A stretch of 64,000 nucleotides of DNA from Massiliimalia sp050943535 (GCA_050943535.1 JBMNPJ010000004.1:62001-126000); one strand, 5' to 3'; shown: positions 25,522 through 34,764, counted from the first letter of the stretch. Program-made: numbers and translations. Notes: generated by a model from the sequence alone, not told the origin.

Positions 25522-26826
25522 ATGAAAATGAAAAAAGTATTGGCCGTTCTGTTAGTTGCTTCTATGGCTGGCGGTTTGGTTTCTTGCGGCGGAAATTCTT
25601 CCTCTTCCAACAGTGGTTCTACCTCTGGCGGCGGATCTTCTTCCGGCGGCGAAATCCATGTAGCTTCTTGGAACAATGCGGCTGATAACCTGAAAGCAAT
25701 CGCTGACAAATTCAATCCAGAAAACGAAGCAAACGGTAAAGTTGTTATCGATTACTGGGATGGTGATTACACCAAACTGAAACCAGCTCTGCAGTCCGGT
25801 AACGGTATTCCTGATATTTTCCAGACTCAGAACCGTGACGCTCAGGCTTTCTATAACAGCTATGGTTTGGATCCATTTATGGATTTGTCCGATCTGATGG
25901 AAGCAGAAAAAGATAACTGGCCAGCATATGTACTGGACATGGTTACTGGTGAAGATGGTAAATACCATGCAATGCCTTGGGATATCGGTCCTTGTGCTAT
26001 TTTCTACAGAACTGATATTCTGGAACAGGCTGGAATTGATCCAACTACTCTGACCACTTGGGATAAATATATTGAAGCTGGTAAAACTCTGAAAGCAATG
26101 GGCGACTATTATGTTGCTGACCTGCCATACAATGGTACTGGTATGGACTTCCTGATGCTGCTGCTCAACGAATTAGGCGGACAGTATTTGGATGAAGAAG
26201 GCAATGCAAACTTCAATAACCCAGAAATGGTAAAAGCATTTGAACTGATCCTGGAAATGGATGAAGCTGGTTTGATCTGCGATACTCCAAATGCTTGGGA
26301 CGACCGTATCACCGCAATCAACGATAACAAACTGGTTATGGTACCAAATGCTGCTTGGTATATGGGTACTATGAAGAACAGCTGTGCTGATTCTGCTGGT
26401 AAATGGGGTATCATTCCTCTGCCTGCATTTGAAGAAGGCGGCAACAACAAAGCTGGTATCGGTGGTTCTGTTCTGATGATTTCTTCTGATACTAAGAATC
26501 CTGATCAGGCTAAAGCATTCCTGAAATATGCTATGATGACCGATGATGGTAACGATATCAACATGGACTACGGTGAATTCCCATCCTACAGCCCATCTTA
26601 CGATTCTCCAAAATTTGAAGAACCATGGGATTACTATGGTGGAGTTGCAGCTGCAGGGTTCTTTACTGAACTGACCGATTCTCCAACAACTGAATTTGGT
26701 CCTTACTTTACTGACGTTTCTACCGCTATGAACCAGGTAGTAGGTAACATCCTGGCTGGTACTCCAATTGAAGAAGCTCTGGATGCTGGTACTCAGGACT
26801 GCCAGAATATGCTGGATGCTCACTAA
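25522..26826 (+). CDS. Sugar ABC transporter substrate-binding lipoprotein (family 1)
   Basis: Extracellular carbohydrate-binding protein (SBP_bac_1 type). Signal peptide with lipobox LVSC (Cys22), then a Gly/Ser linker and EIHVASWNNAADNLKAIADK; DYWDGDYTKLKPALQSGNGI and PDIFQTQ are the usual binding-cleft segments. 434 residues. ATG 25522 chosen (AAGAAGGATT RBS). Linked to two permeases and a beta-galactosidase, suggesting a beta-galactoside or oligosaccharide ligand; this is inference. No ATPase is encoded here, so a shared MsmK-type ATPase elsewhere is expected. Confidence 0.9.
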   Translation: MKMKKVLAVLLVASMAGGLVSCGGNSSSSNSGSTSGGGSSSGGEIHVASWNNAADNLKAIADKFNPENEANGKVVIDYWDGDYTKLKPALQSGNGIPDIFQTQNRDAQAFYNSYGLDPFMDLSDLMEAEKDNWPAYVLDMVTGEDGKYHAMPWDIGPCAIFYRTDILEQAGIDPTTLTTWDKYIEAGKTLKAMGDYYVADLPYNGTGMDFLMLLLNELGGQYLDEEGNANFNNPEMVKAFELILEMDEAGLICDTPNAWDDRITAINDNKLVMVPNAAWYMGTMKNSCADSAGKWGIIPLPAFEEGGNNKAGIGGSVLMISSDTKNPDQAKAFLKYAMMTDDGNDINMDYGEFPSYSPSYDSPKFEEPWDYYGGVAAAGFFTELTDSPTTEFGPYFTDVSTAMNQVVGNILAGTPIEEALDAGTQDCQNMLDAH

Positions 26827-26882
26827 GCAAAGTATTTTTGCAGTGTAAAAATTGAATATTGTTTGATGAGATAACTGGGCAG

Positions 26883-26916
26883 ATGCCTCATGCCGGATTT
26901 TGCAGGCATGAGGCAT
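26883..26916 (+). terminator. Intercistronic hairpin between binding protein and permeases
   Basis: ATGCCTCATGCC (26883-26894) with GGCATGAGGCAT (26905-26916), followed by TTGTT. It probably protects or attenuates so that binding protein exceeds permease, as is common in such operons. Confidence 0.65.
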
Positions 26917-26954
26917 TTGTTCCCAGAGTGCTTTGATTGACGCAAAGGTAGGAT

Positions 26955-27833
26955 GTGAGTGTTTTGAAAGAATCAACCAAAAAGAAACTGGTTCCGCTTG
27001 TCTTTGTAGCACCGTTTTTGATTTTGTTTGTAGTCTTTATGGTATATCCAGTTATTTATTCTGTTGTACTTAGCTTTGGTAATATCCGAGGCGGTGAATA
27101 TACCTTTAAAGGAATTGCTAACTTTACAACCGTGCTGAATGACCAGAACTTTAGAAAATCTATTGTTAACACCTTTATTATTTTGATTATTCAGGTACCA
27201 ATTCAGACAATTCTCTGTGTGGTATTTGCTTCTTTCTTAAATATGCAGCGGCTGAAAGCAAAAGGATTATACCGGATGTTCGTATTTATGCCGGTTTTGA
27301 TCGATGCAGTTAGCTATTCTGTTGTATTTAAACTTTTGTTCAGCAACAATGCAGATGGTATTATCAATACTGCATTCAGTGTAATTGGTTTAGGCCCATT
27401 TGAATGGTTTAATGTTGCTTGGCTTTCTAGAATTATGATTATTATAGCGGTTACCTGGAGATGGACCGGATATAATACTGTAATTATTTTAGGCGGTTTG
27501 CAGAATATTAGTGCGGATTTGTACGAAGCGGCTTCTATTGATGGTGCCAGCAAAATTCGTCAGTTTTTTGCAATTACTGTTCCTGGTGTAAAACCAGTAC
27601 TTACATATTCTGTAATCCTGTCTATTAATGGTATCCTCCAGCTGTTCGCAGAACCAAACCTGATTACAAAAGGTGGTCCGATGAACGGAACATTGACCAT
27701 GGTTCAGTATCTGTATAATACCGGATTCAAGAGCATGAACTGGGGCGTTGCTTCCGCGGGTGCTTATGTATTGATGGTTATGATTGCGATTCTCACCTTG
27801 ATTCAGATGAGACTTACAAAGGAGGATGACTAA
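26955..27833 (+). CDS. Carbohydrate ABC transporter permease (MalF/UgpA type)
   Basis: Membrane subunit of the sugar importer; six predicted helices starting PLVFVAPFLILFVVFMVYPV. The EAA loop that docks the ATPase is seen as YEAASIDGASKIRQFFAITV (about 195-214). 292 residues. The start is uncertain between GTG 26955 and TTG 26964; an AGGTAGG motif serves either. It follows the binding protein after an intercistronic hairpin and is followed 3 bp later by the second permease. Confidence 0.92.
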   Translation: MSVLKESTKKKLVPLVFVAPFLILFVVFMVYPVIYSVVLSFGNIRGGEYTFKGIANFTTVLNDQNFRKSIVNTFIILIIQVPIQTILCVVFASFLNMQRLKAKGLYRMFVFMPVLIDAVSYSVVFKLLFSNNADGIINTAFSVIGLGPFEWFNVAWLSRIMIIIAVTWRWTGYNTVIILGGLQNISADLYEAASIDGASKIRQFFAITVPGVKPVLTYSVILSINGILQLFAEPNLITKGGPMNGTLTMVQYLYNTGFKSMNWGVASAGAYVLMVMIAILTLIQMRLTKEDD

Positions 27834-27836
27834 GCT

Positions 27837-28679
27837 ATGGCAAGACAAAAAACCTTAAAGCAAGAGCATAGTTTGGTGCTCCAATATATTGTATTGACCA
27901 TCGTATCTTTGGTAGCGCTGTTCCCATTTGTATGGAGCTTTTTGGCAGCAACCCGTGATACTGGACATATTCTTCAGTCTTCCCAGGCATTTGTACTGGG
28001 TGACCATTTGGTAGAAAACTATAAAAGCTTTATGTCTACAAATAACCTGTGGGTTGGTCTGTGGAACAGTATCCTGATTTCAGGTGTTGTAACCATTTTG
28101 ATCTGTATTGTAGACGCAATGGCTGGATTTGCTTTTTCCAAATATCAGTGGAAAGGCAGAGACGCAATCTTCTTTATTTGTGTTTGTTCTATGTTTATTC
28201 CTTCACAGGTAACTTTGGTACCTCTGTTTGACCAGCTTTCCAAAATGGGATTGATCAGTACCCCTTGGGCTGTTATTCTTCCTGCTTTGGCTGGTATCTT
28301 TGGGGTATTCCTCATGCGCCAGAACTTTATGGCGTTCCCAAATGACCTGTTGGAAGCAGCTAGAATTGATGGTGCAGGCGACTTTAGAACATTTATTACC
28401 ATTGTTTGCCCGACCATGAAACCGGCATTTGCTTCTTTGGGAATTTTGACTTTTGTACAGCAATGGGGTAACTATTTGTGGCCTTTGATTGCATTGAATG
28501 AACCAAATTCTCAGACACTGCCTTTGATGATCGCTTTGATCAACGCAGGCGGTAACATCATTGACTATGGTGCAATTATGTTGGGTGCTGTTGTAGCATT
28601 GCTGCCAGTATTGATCTTCTTCCTGTGTTTCCAGAAGAACTTCATTGAAGGTATGCTCAGCGGTGCTGTAAAAGGATAA
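27837..28679 (+). CDS. Carbohydrate ABC transporter permease (MalG/UgpE type)
   Basis: Second membrane subunit of the importer: 280 residues, six predicted helices, EAA loop LLEAARIDGAGDFRTFITIV near 170-190. The RBS (AAGGAGGATG) lies inside the end of the first permease gene, so translation is likely coupled. Confidence 0.92.
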   Translation: MARQKTLKQEHSLVLQYIVLTIVSLVALFPFVWSFLAATRDTGHILQSSQAFVLGDHLVENYKSFMSTNNLWVGLWNSILISGVVTILICIVDAMAGFAFSKYQWKGRDAIFFICVCSMFIPSQVTLVPLFDQLSKMGLISTPWAVILPALAGIFGVFLMRQNFMAFPNDLLEAARIDGAGDFRTFITIVCPTMKPAFASLGILTFVQQWGNYLWPLIALNEPNSQTLPLMIALINAGGNIIDYGAIMLGAVVALLPVLIFFLCFQKNFIEGMLSGAVKG

Positions 28680-28763
28680 TTTCGTCTTAATAGATAAAAT
28701 TATATTAGTCAAAGCTTTCACACTAACTATAAAATCTTCTCTCTTTCGGTTGGTGCGCTTGAT

Positions 28764-28803
28764 AAATATCACTTCAAGAGCGTATGCTTTTGAAGTGATA
28801 TTT
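28764..28803 (+). terminator. Terminator after the second permease
   Basis: AAATATCACTTCAA (28764-28777) and its complement (28790-28803) form a 14-bp stem. It separates the transporter genes from lacZ, which has its own promoter. Confidence 0.7.
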
Positions 28804-28893
28804 ATATACGGAACTGATTGGTTTTTTTACAGATAGATTTCTAAAAGCAGAAAAAAATCCAAGAATATCGTAACAAAAAATCCGGATATTACA

Positions 28894-28922
28894 TTGACTT
28901 TTTTAGAAAAAAACCCTATGAT
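28894..28922 (+). promoter_or_regulatory. Predicted promoter of the beta-galactosidase gene
   Basis: TTGACT (28894-28899), 17-bp spacer, TATGAT (28917-28922). Leader of about 50 nt to the ATG at 28982. Confidence 0.6.
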
Positions 28923-28981
28923 AAGTCTGCGATTGATCTTTATCAATACATCGAAAACAATCATTGAAAGGAGTACCTTTT

Positions 28982-31900
28982 ATGCAACTGAAAAAATACT
29001 ATGAAGATCCTTCCGTTCTTCATGTAGGAACCATGCCAAACCGTTCTTACTACATTCCTTTTTGTGAGGAATCTGTAGCAAAAATGGGGGAAAGAACACT
29101 TTCTGATCGGATGCTGCTTTTGAGCGGTGAGTGGGATTTCCATTATTATGAAAATATTTATGAGGTGCCGTCAGATTTCTTCCTGCCAGAATTTGAGACA
29201 GAATCTTTTGACTCTATCCCTGTTCCAAGCTGCTGGCAGATTTTAGGATATGACCGCCATCAGTATACCAATGTTCGTTTCCCGTTCCCTTATGATCCTC
29301 CTTATGTTCCGGTAGATAACCCCTGCGGCGCATATGTTTGCGATTTTGAATTGAGCGAAGAACAGGTTTCTAAAAAAAGCTTTTTGAACTTTGAAGGTGT
29401 AGATTCTTGCTACTATGTATGGATGAACGGAGAACTGGTTGGTTATAGCCAGGTATCTCATTCTACCAGTGAATTTGATGTAACACCATTTGTCAAAGCA
29501 GGTGCAAACCGTTTGGCAGTATTGGTAATGAAATGGTGTGACGGAAGCTATCTGGAAGACCAGGATAAACTGCGCATGAGCGGTATTTTCCGTGATGTTT
29601 ACCTGTTGTTCCGTCCAGAAAACCATCTGCGCGACTATTTCGTACATACTGATGTGGATGATTCCTATCAGAACGCTGTCATCCGTGCAGATTTAGAATG
29701 GTATGGCGACCCAGTTCCTATGACCTGCATTTTGGCTGATCCAGACGGTAATGTTTTGGAAACCAAACAAGCTGAGGGAAATCGAGTAAGCTTTGACGTA
29801 CCAAATGCTAAATTGTGGAATGCAGAAAATCCTGCGCTGTACACCTTGACCTTCCAGACAGAAGGCGAAGTAATTGTACAGAATGTTGGGGTAAAACGCA
29901 TTGAAATTAAAGATGCAGTAATGTACTTTAACGGCGTAAAAATTAAGCTGAAAGGGGTTAACCGCCACGACAGCGACCCATTCAAAGGCTATGCAGTTGA
30001 AGAAGAAGATTTAATCACTGATTTGACTTTGATGAAACAGCACAATGTCAATGCGATTCGTACCAGCCATTATCCGAATGCTCCATGGGCAACCCAGCTG
30101 TATGACCGTTTTGGTTTCTATGTCATTGATGAATCTGATATTGAAATGCATGGAACAGAAACTATTTATCATAACTATAATCATATTAGAGATTACACAG
30201 ACTATATCGTGGAAAATCCGGTATTTGGTCTGTTGGCAGAAGATCCTCGTTTTGAAGAAGCTGTATTGGATCGTGTACAGCGCAATGTTCAGCGGGATAA
30301 AAACTGTGCCAGCGTTTTGATGTGGTCTATGGGTAATGAGTCCGGATACGGCACTAACTTTGAAAAAGCCGCAGCCTGGATTAAATCCTATGATCCAAGC
30401 CGTCTGGTTCATTATGAAAGTAGCATTTATCAGATGCCTGGCCATGTAAATGATCTGTCTAATATTGATGTATACAGCCGAATGTATGCGGACATTGCAA
30501 GCAGTGAAAAATATTGTTTGGATGATAATCTGAAAAAACCATTTGTACAGTGTGAATTTGTACATGCTATGGGAAATGGTCCTGGTGATATTGAAGATTA
30601 CTTTGAACTGATCTATAAATATGATAAATTTATGGGTGGTTTTGTTTGGGAATGGTGTGACCATGCTGTTTGGATGGGACGTACCAACGAAGGCAAAGAC
30701 AAGTATTATTATGGCGGCGACTTTGGGGAATTCCCTCATGACGGCAACTTCTGCATGGATGGTTTGGTATATCCTGACCGCCGTCCGCACACTGGTCTGT
30801 TGGAATGGAAAAATGTTGTTCGTCCGGTAAGAGCTTCTGCGGAAGATTTAGCCAAGGGCACCATTACTCTTTCCAACAAATTGGATTTCACCAACTTGAA
30901 AGACTATTTGTATGCAGAATATGAATTGACCCAGAATGGGGAAGTGGTACAGACTGGTTCTATTGAAGATCTGGATATTGCACCTCATGCTTCAAAAACT
31001 GTTCAGCTGGAATATACTGTGCCAGAAACCGGTACCTGCTGCTTGAATCTGTTCTATTATCAGAAAGAAGATTCCTTGTTGGTAGATGCTGACCACGAAT
31101 TGGGATTTGACCAGTTTATTCTGCGGGAAGAAGCAGAAGTAGTAGAAGCAGGCAAAGGCGGAGTAATGACTGTAGAAGATCAGGAACGCACTGTTGTAGT
31201 TGCAGGAGATCACTTCCGTTACTGCTTCAATAAACTGACCGGTGCATTTGATACCATGGTGAAAAACCAGGTAACTTTGCTCCAGCATCCAATGCAGTAT
31301 AATATCTGGCGTGCTCCAACAGATGATGATATGCGTGTTCGTGTAGAATGGCAGAGAGCTGGCTATGACCGGATGACTACCAGAGTATATGATGTAACCG
31401 TAGAAGAAAAGGCTGATTCTGTAGTAATTACCGCAGATCTGGCACTGTCTGCAATTTTCATCCAGCATATTGTAGATATAAAAGCAGTTTGGACTGTTTA
31501 CAGCGACGGCAGAGTTGGCGTTGACATTCATGGGGAAAGAAATACTGACTTGCCATTCCTGCCAAGATTTGGATTGCGTCTGTTTATGCCGAAACGCTTC
31601 AAGACTGTGGAATACTTTGGATATGGACCAAACGAAAGCTATATTGATAAGCGCCGTGGTTCCTATCTTGGAAAATTCACTGCTGATGTAGCAGATCTGC
31701 ATGAAGATTATCTTATGCCACAGGAAAACGGAAGCCACTATGGATGCCATTATGTAGCATTGACCGATACAGAAGGTTGTACCTTTAAAGCAGTAGGTGA
31801 CCTGAGCTTTAATGCTTCCTACTATACAGAAGAAGAACTGACAACCAAAGCGCATAACTTTGAATTGGAAGAAAGCGATTCTACTGTATTGTGCTTGGAT

Positions 31901-32002
31901 TACCGTCAATCCGGTATCGGCTCTAACAGCTGCGGCCCAGTTCTGCTGGAAAAATATCGTTTGGATGAAGCGAAGATGGATTTCCATTTGGACTTGATTT
32001 AA
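28982..32002 (+). CDS. lacZ: Beta-galactosidase, glycoside hydrolase family 2
   Basis: Cytoplasmic hydrolysis of beta-galactosides such as lactose. 1006 residues with the full LacZ layout: N-terminal sugar-binding domain (SCWQILGYDRHQYTN), Ig-like domains, the TIM barrel beginning VKRIEIKDAVMYFNG, acid/base Glu453 in MWSMGNESGYG, nucleophile Glu525 in VQCEFVHAMGN, GFVWEWCDHAV, and the C-terminal beta-sandwich ending around TVEYFGYGPNESYIDKRRGS. No signal peptide. ATG 28982 chosen because AAAGGAG is 9 nt upstream and an earlier in-frame ATG at 28964 overlaps that RBS. Its product sugar would enter glycolysis and end at PFL, encoded at 60 kb. Confidence 0.96.
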   Translation: MQLKKYYEDPSVLHVGTMPNRSYYIPFCEESVAKMGERTLSDRMLLLSGEWDFHYYENIYEVPSDFFLPEFETESFDSIPVPSCWQILGYDRHQYTNVRFPFPYDPPYVPVDNPCGAYVCDFELSEEQVSKKSFLNFEGVDSCYYVWMNGELVGYSQVSHSTSEFDVTPFVKAGANRLAVLVMKWCDGSYLEDQDKLRMSGIFRDVYLLFRPENHLRDYFVHTDVDDSYQNAVIRADLEWYGDPVPMTCILADPDGNVLETKQAEGNRVSFDVPNAKLWNAENPALYTLTFQTEGEVIVQNVGVKRIEIKDAVMYFNGVKIKLKGVNRHDSDPFKGYAVEEEDLITDLTLMKQHNVNAIRTSHYPNAPWATQLYDRFGFYVIDESDIEMHGTETIYHNYNHIRDYTDYIVENPVFGLLAEDPRFEEAVLDRVQRNVQRDKNCASVLMWSMGNESGYGTNFEKAAAWIKSYDPSRLVHYESSIYQMPGHVNDLSNIDVYSRMYADIASSEKYCLDDNLKKPFVQCEFVHAMGNGPGDIEDYFELIYKYDKFMGGFVWEWCDHAVWMGRTNEGKDKYYYGGDFGEFPHDGNFCMDGLVYPDRRPHTGLLEWKNVVRPVRASAEDLAKGTITLSNKLDFTNLKDYLYAEYELTQNGEVVQTGSIEDLDIAPHASKTVQLEYTVPETGTCCLNLFYYQKEDSLLVDADHELGFDQFILREEAEVVEAGKGGVMTVEDQERTVVVAGDHFRYCFNKLTGAFDTMVKNQVTLLQHPMQYNIWRAPTDDDMRVRVEWQRAGYDRMTTRVYDVTVEEKADSVVITADLALSAIFIQHIVDIKAVWTVYSDGRVGVDIHGERNTDLPFLPRFGLRLFMPKRFKTVEYFGYGPNESYIDKRRGSYLGKFTADVADLHEDYLMPQENGSHYGCHYVALTDTEGCTFKAVGDLSFNASYYTEEELTTKAHNFELEESDSTVLCLDYRQSGIGSNSCGPVLLEKYRLDEAKMDFHLDLI

Positions 32003-32100
32003 AAGAGTACGTGATAAAAAACACCGCTGCTTTTGGTAAGTCTCTGTAAGCAAGCGGTACAAAATGGTACAAACACATTGACTTAAAATAGGTTTCAATC

Positions 32101-32139
32101 AAAAACGGGTAAAAGGTTTATCATCTTTTACCCGTTTTT
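32101..32139 (+). terminator. lacZ terminator
   Basis: AAAAACGGGTAAAAG (32101-32115) with its complement (32125-32139), then TG and a T-run. Confidence 0.85.
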
Positions 32140-32162
32140 TGTTTTATAGAAAGGAAAAATAA

Positions 32163-32197
32163 AAGCAGTTCAGCACTGGTATAGCGTTGAACTGCTT
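32163..32197 (-). terminator. Terminator of the PNPOx-family gene
   Basis: Stem AAGCAGTTCA (32163-32172) with TGAACTGCTT (32188-32197); on the minus strand it is followed by a T-rich run. Confidence 0.7.
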
Positions 32198-32230
32198 CTT
32201 ATCAGAATAAAATTTTGGAAATGTTATTGA

Positions 32231-32737
32231 TTATTTATTTTGTTCTTTTTGTTTTTCTTTGACAAGTTCGATTGCCTCTTTTCCAGATGCATGCTCAATT
32301 GTCATTTCCAACATACAAAGGGGCTGCCACTCACGGTCGATTGCATAGTTACGGCTATCCGTAGTCTCATCCGGGGCATATTTATCGGCTAATTTTTCTA
32401 TTGCTGCTCTTTTTTCCTTTTCATCCTCCAGAATCTTTATCTGTCCAAAAACAATGACACTTCTAAAATAGGTGGTGTATTCTTTTGGAACAATCAAATC
32501 CTGTTCAATCACACAAAAGGATGCTTTTGCGTTTTTTTGAATAGCGTCTATTTTATGACCGCTTTTTGCACTGTGAAAATAGATTTTTCCGTTGTGATAT
32601 ACATAACTCATTGGGACAGTATACGGATAATGATTGTCGCCCAAAAGAGCAAGCACACCAGAGGATCCCTTATGAAGAATATCTTCAATTTGCTGTTGTG
32701 AAAGTGCTTGTTGTTTTCTTCTCATTTCGCGAAACAT
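32231..32737 (-). CDS. Pyridoxamine 5'-phosphate oxidase-family FMN-binding protein
   Basis: Split-barrel flavoprotein, NimA-like subgroup; the substrate is unknown and such proteins include nitroimidazole-resistance-type reductases. N-terminus MFREMRRKQQALSQQQIEDI matches the subgroup start; later GHKIDAIQKNAKASFCVIEQ and the C-terminal EWQPLCMLEMTIEHASGKEA are FMN/dimer segments. 168 residues. ATG 32737 chosen for GGAGG 8 nt upstream; an in-frame ATG 15 bp earlier overlaps that RBS. Monocistronic with its own terminator. Confidence 0.85.
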   Translation of the reverse strand: MFREMRRKQQALSQQQIEDILHKGSSGVLALLGDNHYPYTVPMSYVYHNGKIYFHSAKSGHKIDAIQKNAKASFCVIEQDLIVPKEYTTYFRSVIVFGQIKILEDEKEKRAAIEKLADKYAPDETTDSRNYAIDREWQPLCMLEMTIEHASGKEAIELVKEKQKEQNK

Positions 32738-33078
32738 CGTATGAACCTCCATAAAAATCTATGTTTGTAATGAAAAAGGTGTTTTTCCGTAAAAATATAT
32801 TTGCTAATAAAGTATCACAAATTATATATCAAGTCAATGTTGCATTAAAAAAGAACATTGTTGACTATGTTTCATCTTTGATTCAGATAAAAAAGAATAG
32901 GGTAGTCGGTTTGGTGACAATCAAAGTAAAGAGTGGTATAATGACCTTAGTGACCTGCTGATTGGCTCTTAACTACCAAAAAGGAAACCATAAAATGTAT
33001 CAATCGTTTTGTTTGGGTGAAATGCTTTTTTAAGTAGCCTTTTAACAGGTGGCATAGTCAGTGGAAGGAGGAGATTCT
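32738..33078. other. Divergent intergenic region
   Basis: No gene is supported. It holds the leftward promoter at 32809-32837 and a likely rightward promoter for the sirtuin (GTGACA 32915-32920, 16-bp spacer, TATAAT 32937-32942). The remaining 130 nt before the sirtuin start shows nothing I recognise. Confidence 0.45.
32809..32837 (-). promoter_or_regulatory. Predicted promoter of the PNPOx-family gene
   Basis: Minus strand TTGACT (32837-32832), 17-bp spacer, TACTTT (32814-32809). Confidence 0.5.
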
Positions 33079-33798
33079 GTGACAAAGTCTTGTGAAATTT
33101 TGAAAGAGTGGATTTTAGAGAGTAAGCGTATTGTGTTTTTTGGAGGAGCGGGAGTCAGCACTGAAAGCGGGATTCCAGATTTTCGCAGTCAGGATGGACT
33201 GTATCATCAGCGATATGACGTACCGCCGGAACAGATTTTAAGTCATACCTATTATATGACTCATCCCAAAGAGTTTTATGATTTTTACCGGGACAAAATG
33301 CTGTATCTGGATGCAAAACCCAACAGTGCTCATAAAAAACTGGCACAGTGGGAACAGGAAGGAAAACTGCTTGCCGTGGTAACTCAGAATATTGACGGAC
33401 TGCATCAGGCAGCAGGGAGCCAAAAGGTATATGAGCTGCATGGAAGCGTACACAGAAATCGGTGCCTATCCTGCGGCAGGATTTATTCCGCAGAGTGGAT
33501 TGCAAAGAGCCAGGGAATTCCTGAGTGTTCCTGCGGCGGAAAGATTAAACCAGATGTGGTATTATATGAAGAAGCACTGAATCCCCGAACCATCCAGGGA
33601 GCGATAGAAGCCATCCAGCAGGCGGATTTGCTGATGGTGGCAGGAACTTCATTGGCAGTATATCCAGCAGCAGGGCTGATTGATTACTATTCCGGAGACC
33701 GTTTGGTACTCATAAACGGATCTCCAACACCTTATGACAGGCGAGCCAATTTGTTGATTTCCGGAAAAGTGGGAGAAATTTTAGCGCAAATGTCATAA
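33079..33798 (+). CDS. NAD-dependent protein deacylase (Sir2 family)
   Basis: Removes acyl groups from protein lysines using NAD+. NAD-binding motif GGAGVSTESGIPDFRSQDGL (about 22-41), TQNIDGLHQAAGS, catalytic His in YELHGSVHRNRC, four zinc cysteines as CLSC and CSCG, and VVLYEEAL/GTSLAVYPAAGLI for the Rossmann core. 239 residues. GTG 33079 is chosen because GGAAGGAGGAG lies just upstream; the in-frame GTG at 33061 overlaps this RBS. It stands alone before the ArsC-like gene, 69 bp away. Confidence 0.92.
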   Translation: MTKSCEILKEWILESKRIVFFGGAGVSTESGIPDFRSQDGLYHQRYDVPPEQILSHTYYMTHPKEFYDFYRDKMLYLDAKPNSAHKKLAQWEQEGKLLAVVTQNIDGLHQAAGSQKVYELHGSVHRNRCLSCGRIYSAEWIAKSQGIPECSCGGKIKPDVVLYEEALNPRTIQGAIEAIQQADLLMVAGTSLAVYPAAGLIDYYSGDRLVLINGSPTPYDRRANLLISGKVGEILAQMS

Positions 33799-33867
33799 CA
33801 CAGCAAAATTACACAAGAGGTGTTTTTGTATTTTATTCACGTTAGACATTAGAAAGGAAGAAAATTT

Positions 33868-34224
33868 ATGTCCTATATCTTTGTACAATATCCAAAATGT
33901 TCTACTTGTCAAAAGGCGAAAAAATGGTTGGATGCCCATCATATCAGCTATGAAAGCCGTCATATTGTGGAAGAAAATCCTACAAAAGAAGAAATTGCCG
34001 CTTGGAAAGAGAAAAGCGGTCTGCCGTTAAAGAAATTCTTTAATACCAGCGGAATGCTTTATCGGGAGAAAAACCTGAAGGAAAAACTGCCCTCCATGTC
34101 AGAACAGGAGCAGATTGACTTGCTTGCGGAAAATGGTATGCTGGTAAAACGGCCGATTTTGGTATTGGATCATACCGTTTTAGTTGGATTCAAAGAAGCT
34201 CAATGGGACCAGGAACTTCTATAA
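33868..34224 (+). CDS. ArsC/Spx-family thioredoxin-fold protein
   Basis: 118 residues of the arsenate-reductase (glutaredoxin-like)/Spx/MgsR family. CxxC motif at YPKCSTCQKAKKWL (Cys10, Cys13). The body (EENPTKEEIAAWKEKSGLPL; KKFFNTSGMLYREKNLKEKL; LLAENGMLVKRPILVLDHTV) is the ArsC-like pattern. True arsenate reduction is unproven for this CxxC subgroup; a regulatory Spx-like role is possible. The stop codon is followed directly by the tandem repeat array. Confidence 0.85.
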   Translation: MSYIFVQYPKCSTCQKAKKWLDAHHISYESRHIVEENPTKEEIAAWKEKSGLPLKKFFNTSGMLYREKNLKEKLPSMSEQEQIDLLAENGMLVKRPILVLDHTVLVGFKEAQWDQELL

Positions 34225-34717
34225 TCCGGCTCCGCCGGACAATGCTGGCGAAGCGCCAGTGCAAGTCGCCTTCGGCGCGTACCTTGTCAATAAAGCGAAA
34301 ATTACTGATTTTTATCACTCAACTGACAAAACACGAACGTAGTGTCATTGCAAGCGGGCGCTGCCCGCCGCCTTTGGCGCGTATTTTGTTAGTAAAGCGA
34401 AAATTACTGATTTTTGTCACTCAACTGACAAAATACGAGCGTAACCTCTTCGGGTCCAGGGGTGTGAACCGGCTAAGAGCCGGAGCAAATGGCCTTCGGC
34501 ATGTACTCTGTTAGGAAAACGGAAATATTAAGTAATTTCCTCTTAACTGACAAAATACGAGCGTAGCCTCTTCGGGTCCAGGGGTGTGAACCGGCTAAGA
34601 GCCGGAGCAAATGGCCTTCGGCACGTACTCTGTTAGGAAAACGGGAATATCAAATAATTTCCTCTCAGCTGACAGAATACGAGCGAAGCGTCAGTGGGAG
34701 CGGGCACTGCCCGCCTA
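34225..34717 (+). repeat. Tandem array of hairpin-rich mosaic repeats, 122-bp period
   Basis: Four copies of a core starting GTAYYYTGTY at 34279, 34381, 34503 and 34625 (steps 102, 122, 122 bp). Each core is an imperfect inverted repeat: left arm GCGTATTTTGTTAGT and right arm ACTGACAAAATACGAGC in copy 2; copies 3 and 4 add an inner GGAAAT/ATTTCC-like hairpin. Copies 2 and 3 are followed by a near-identical 58-bp module (CTCTTCGGGTCCAGGGGTGT, then CCGGCTAAGAGCCGG). Copies 1 and 4 are followed by GC palindromes GCGGGCGCTGCCCGC and GCGGGCACTGCCCGC. The array starts right at the ArsC-like stop and ends at a terminator. No ORF with a ribosome-binding site. Confidence 0.9.
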
Positions 34718-34764
34718 TGATAGAACCCCCTTGAAGAATACAATTCTTCAAGGGGGTTCTATCA
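34718..34764. terminator. Long bidirectional terminator at the end of the V-ATPase operon
   Basis: A perfect 22-bp stem (34718-34739 with 34743-34764; core GAACCCCCTTGAAG), 3-nt loop and T-run, between the repeat array and ntpD. Confidence 0.9.

Noticed and set aside
32761..32961. 66-codon plus-strand frame between the PNPOx gene and the sirtuin
   Set aside because: It starts inside the divergent promoter region, lacks an RBS and shows no recognisable features.
34203..34514. 103-codon open frame across the repeat array
   Set aside because: Its peptide merely repeats the DNA repeat units (two LLIF(I/V)TQLTK(H/Y)E blocks); no RBS, and repeat DNA explains it.
34225..34717. CRISPR array
   Set aside because: The period is 122 bp, units are largely identical end to end with no unique spacers, and no cas genes are nearby.
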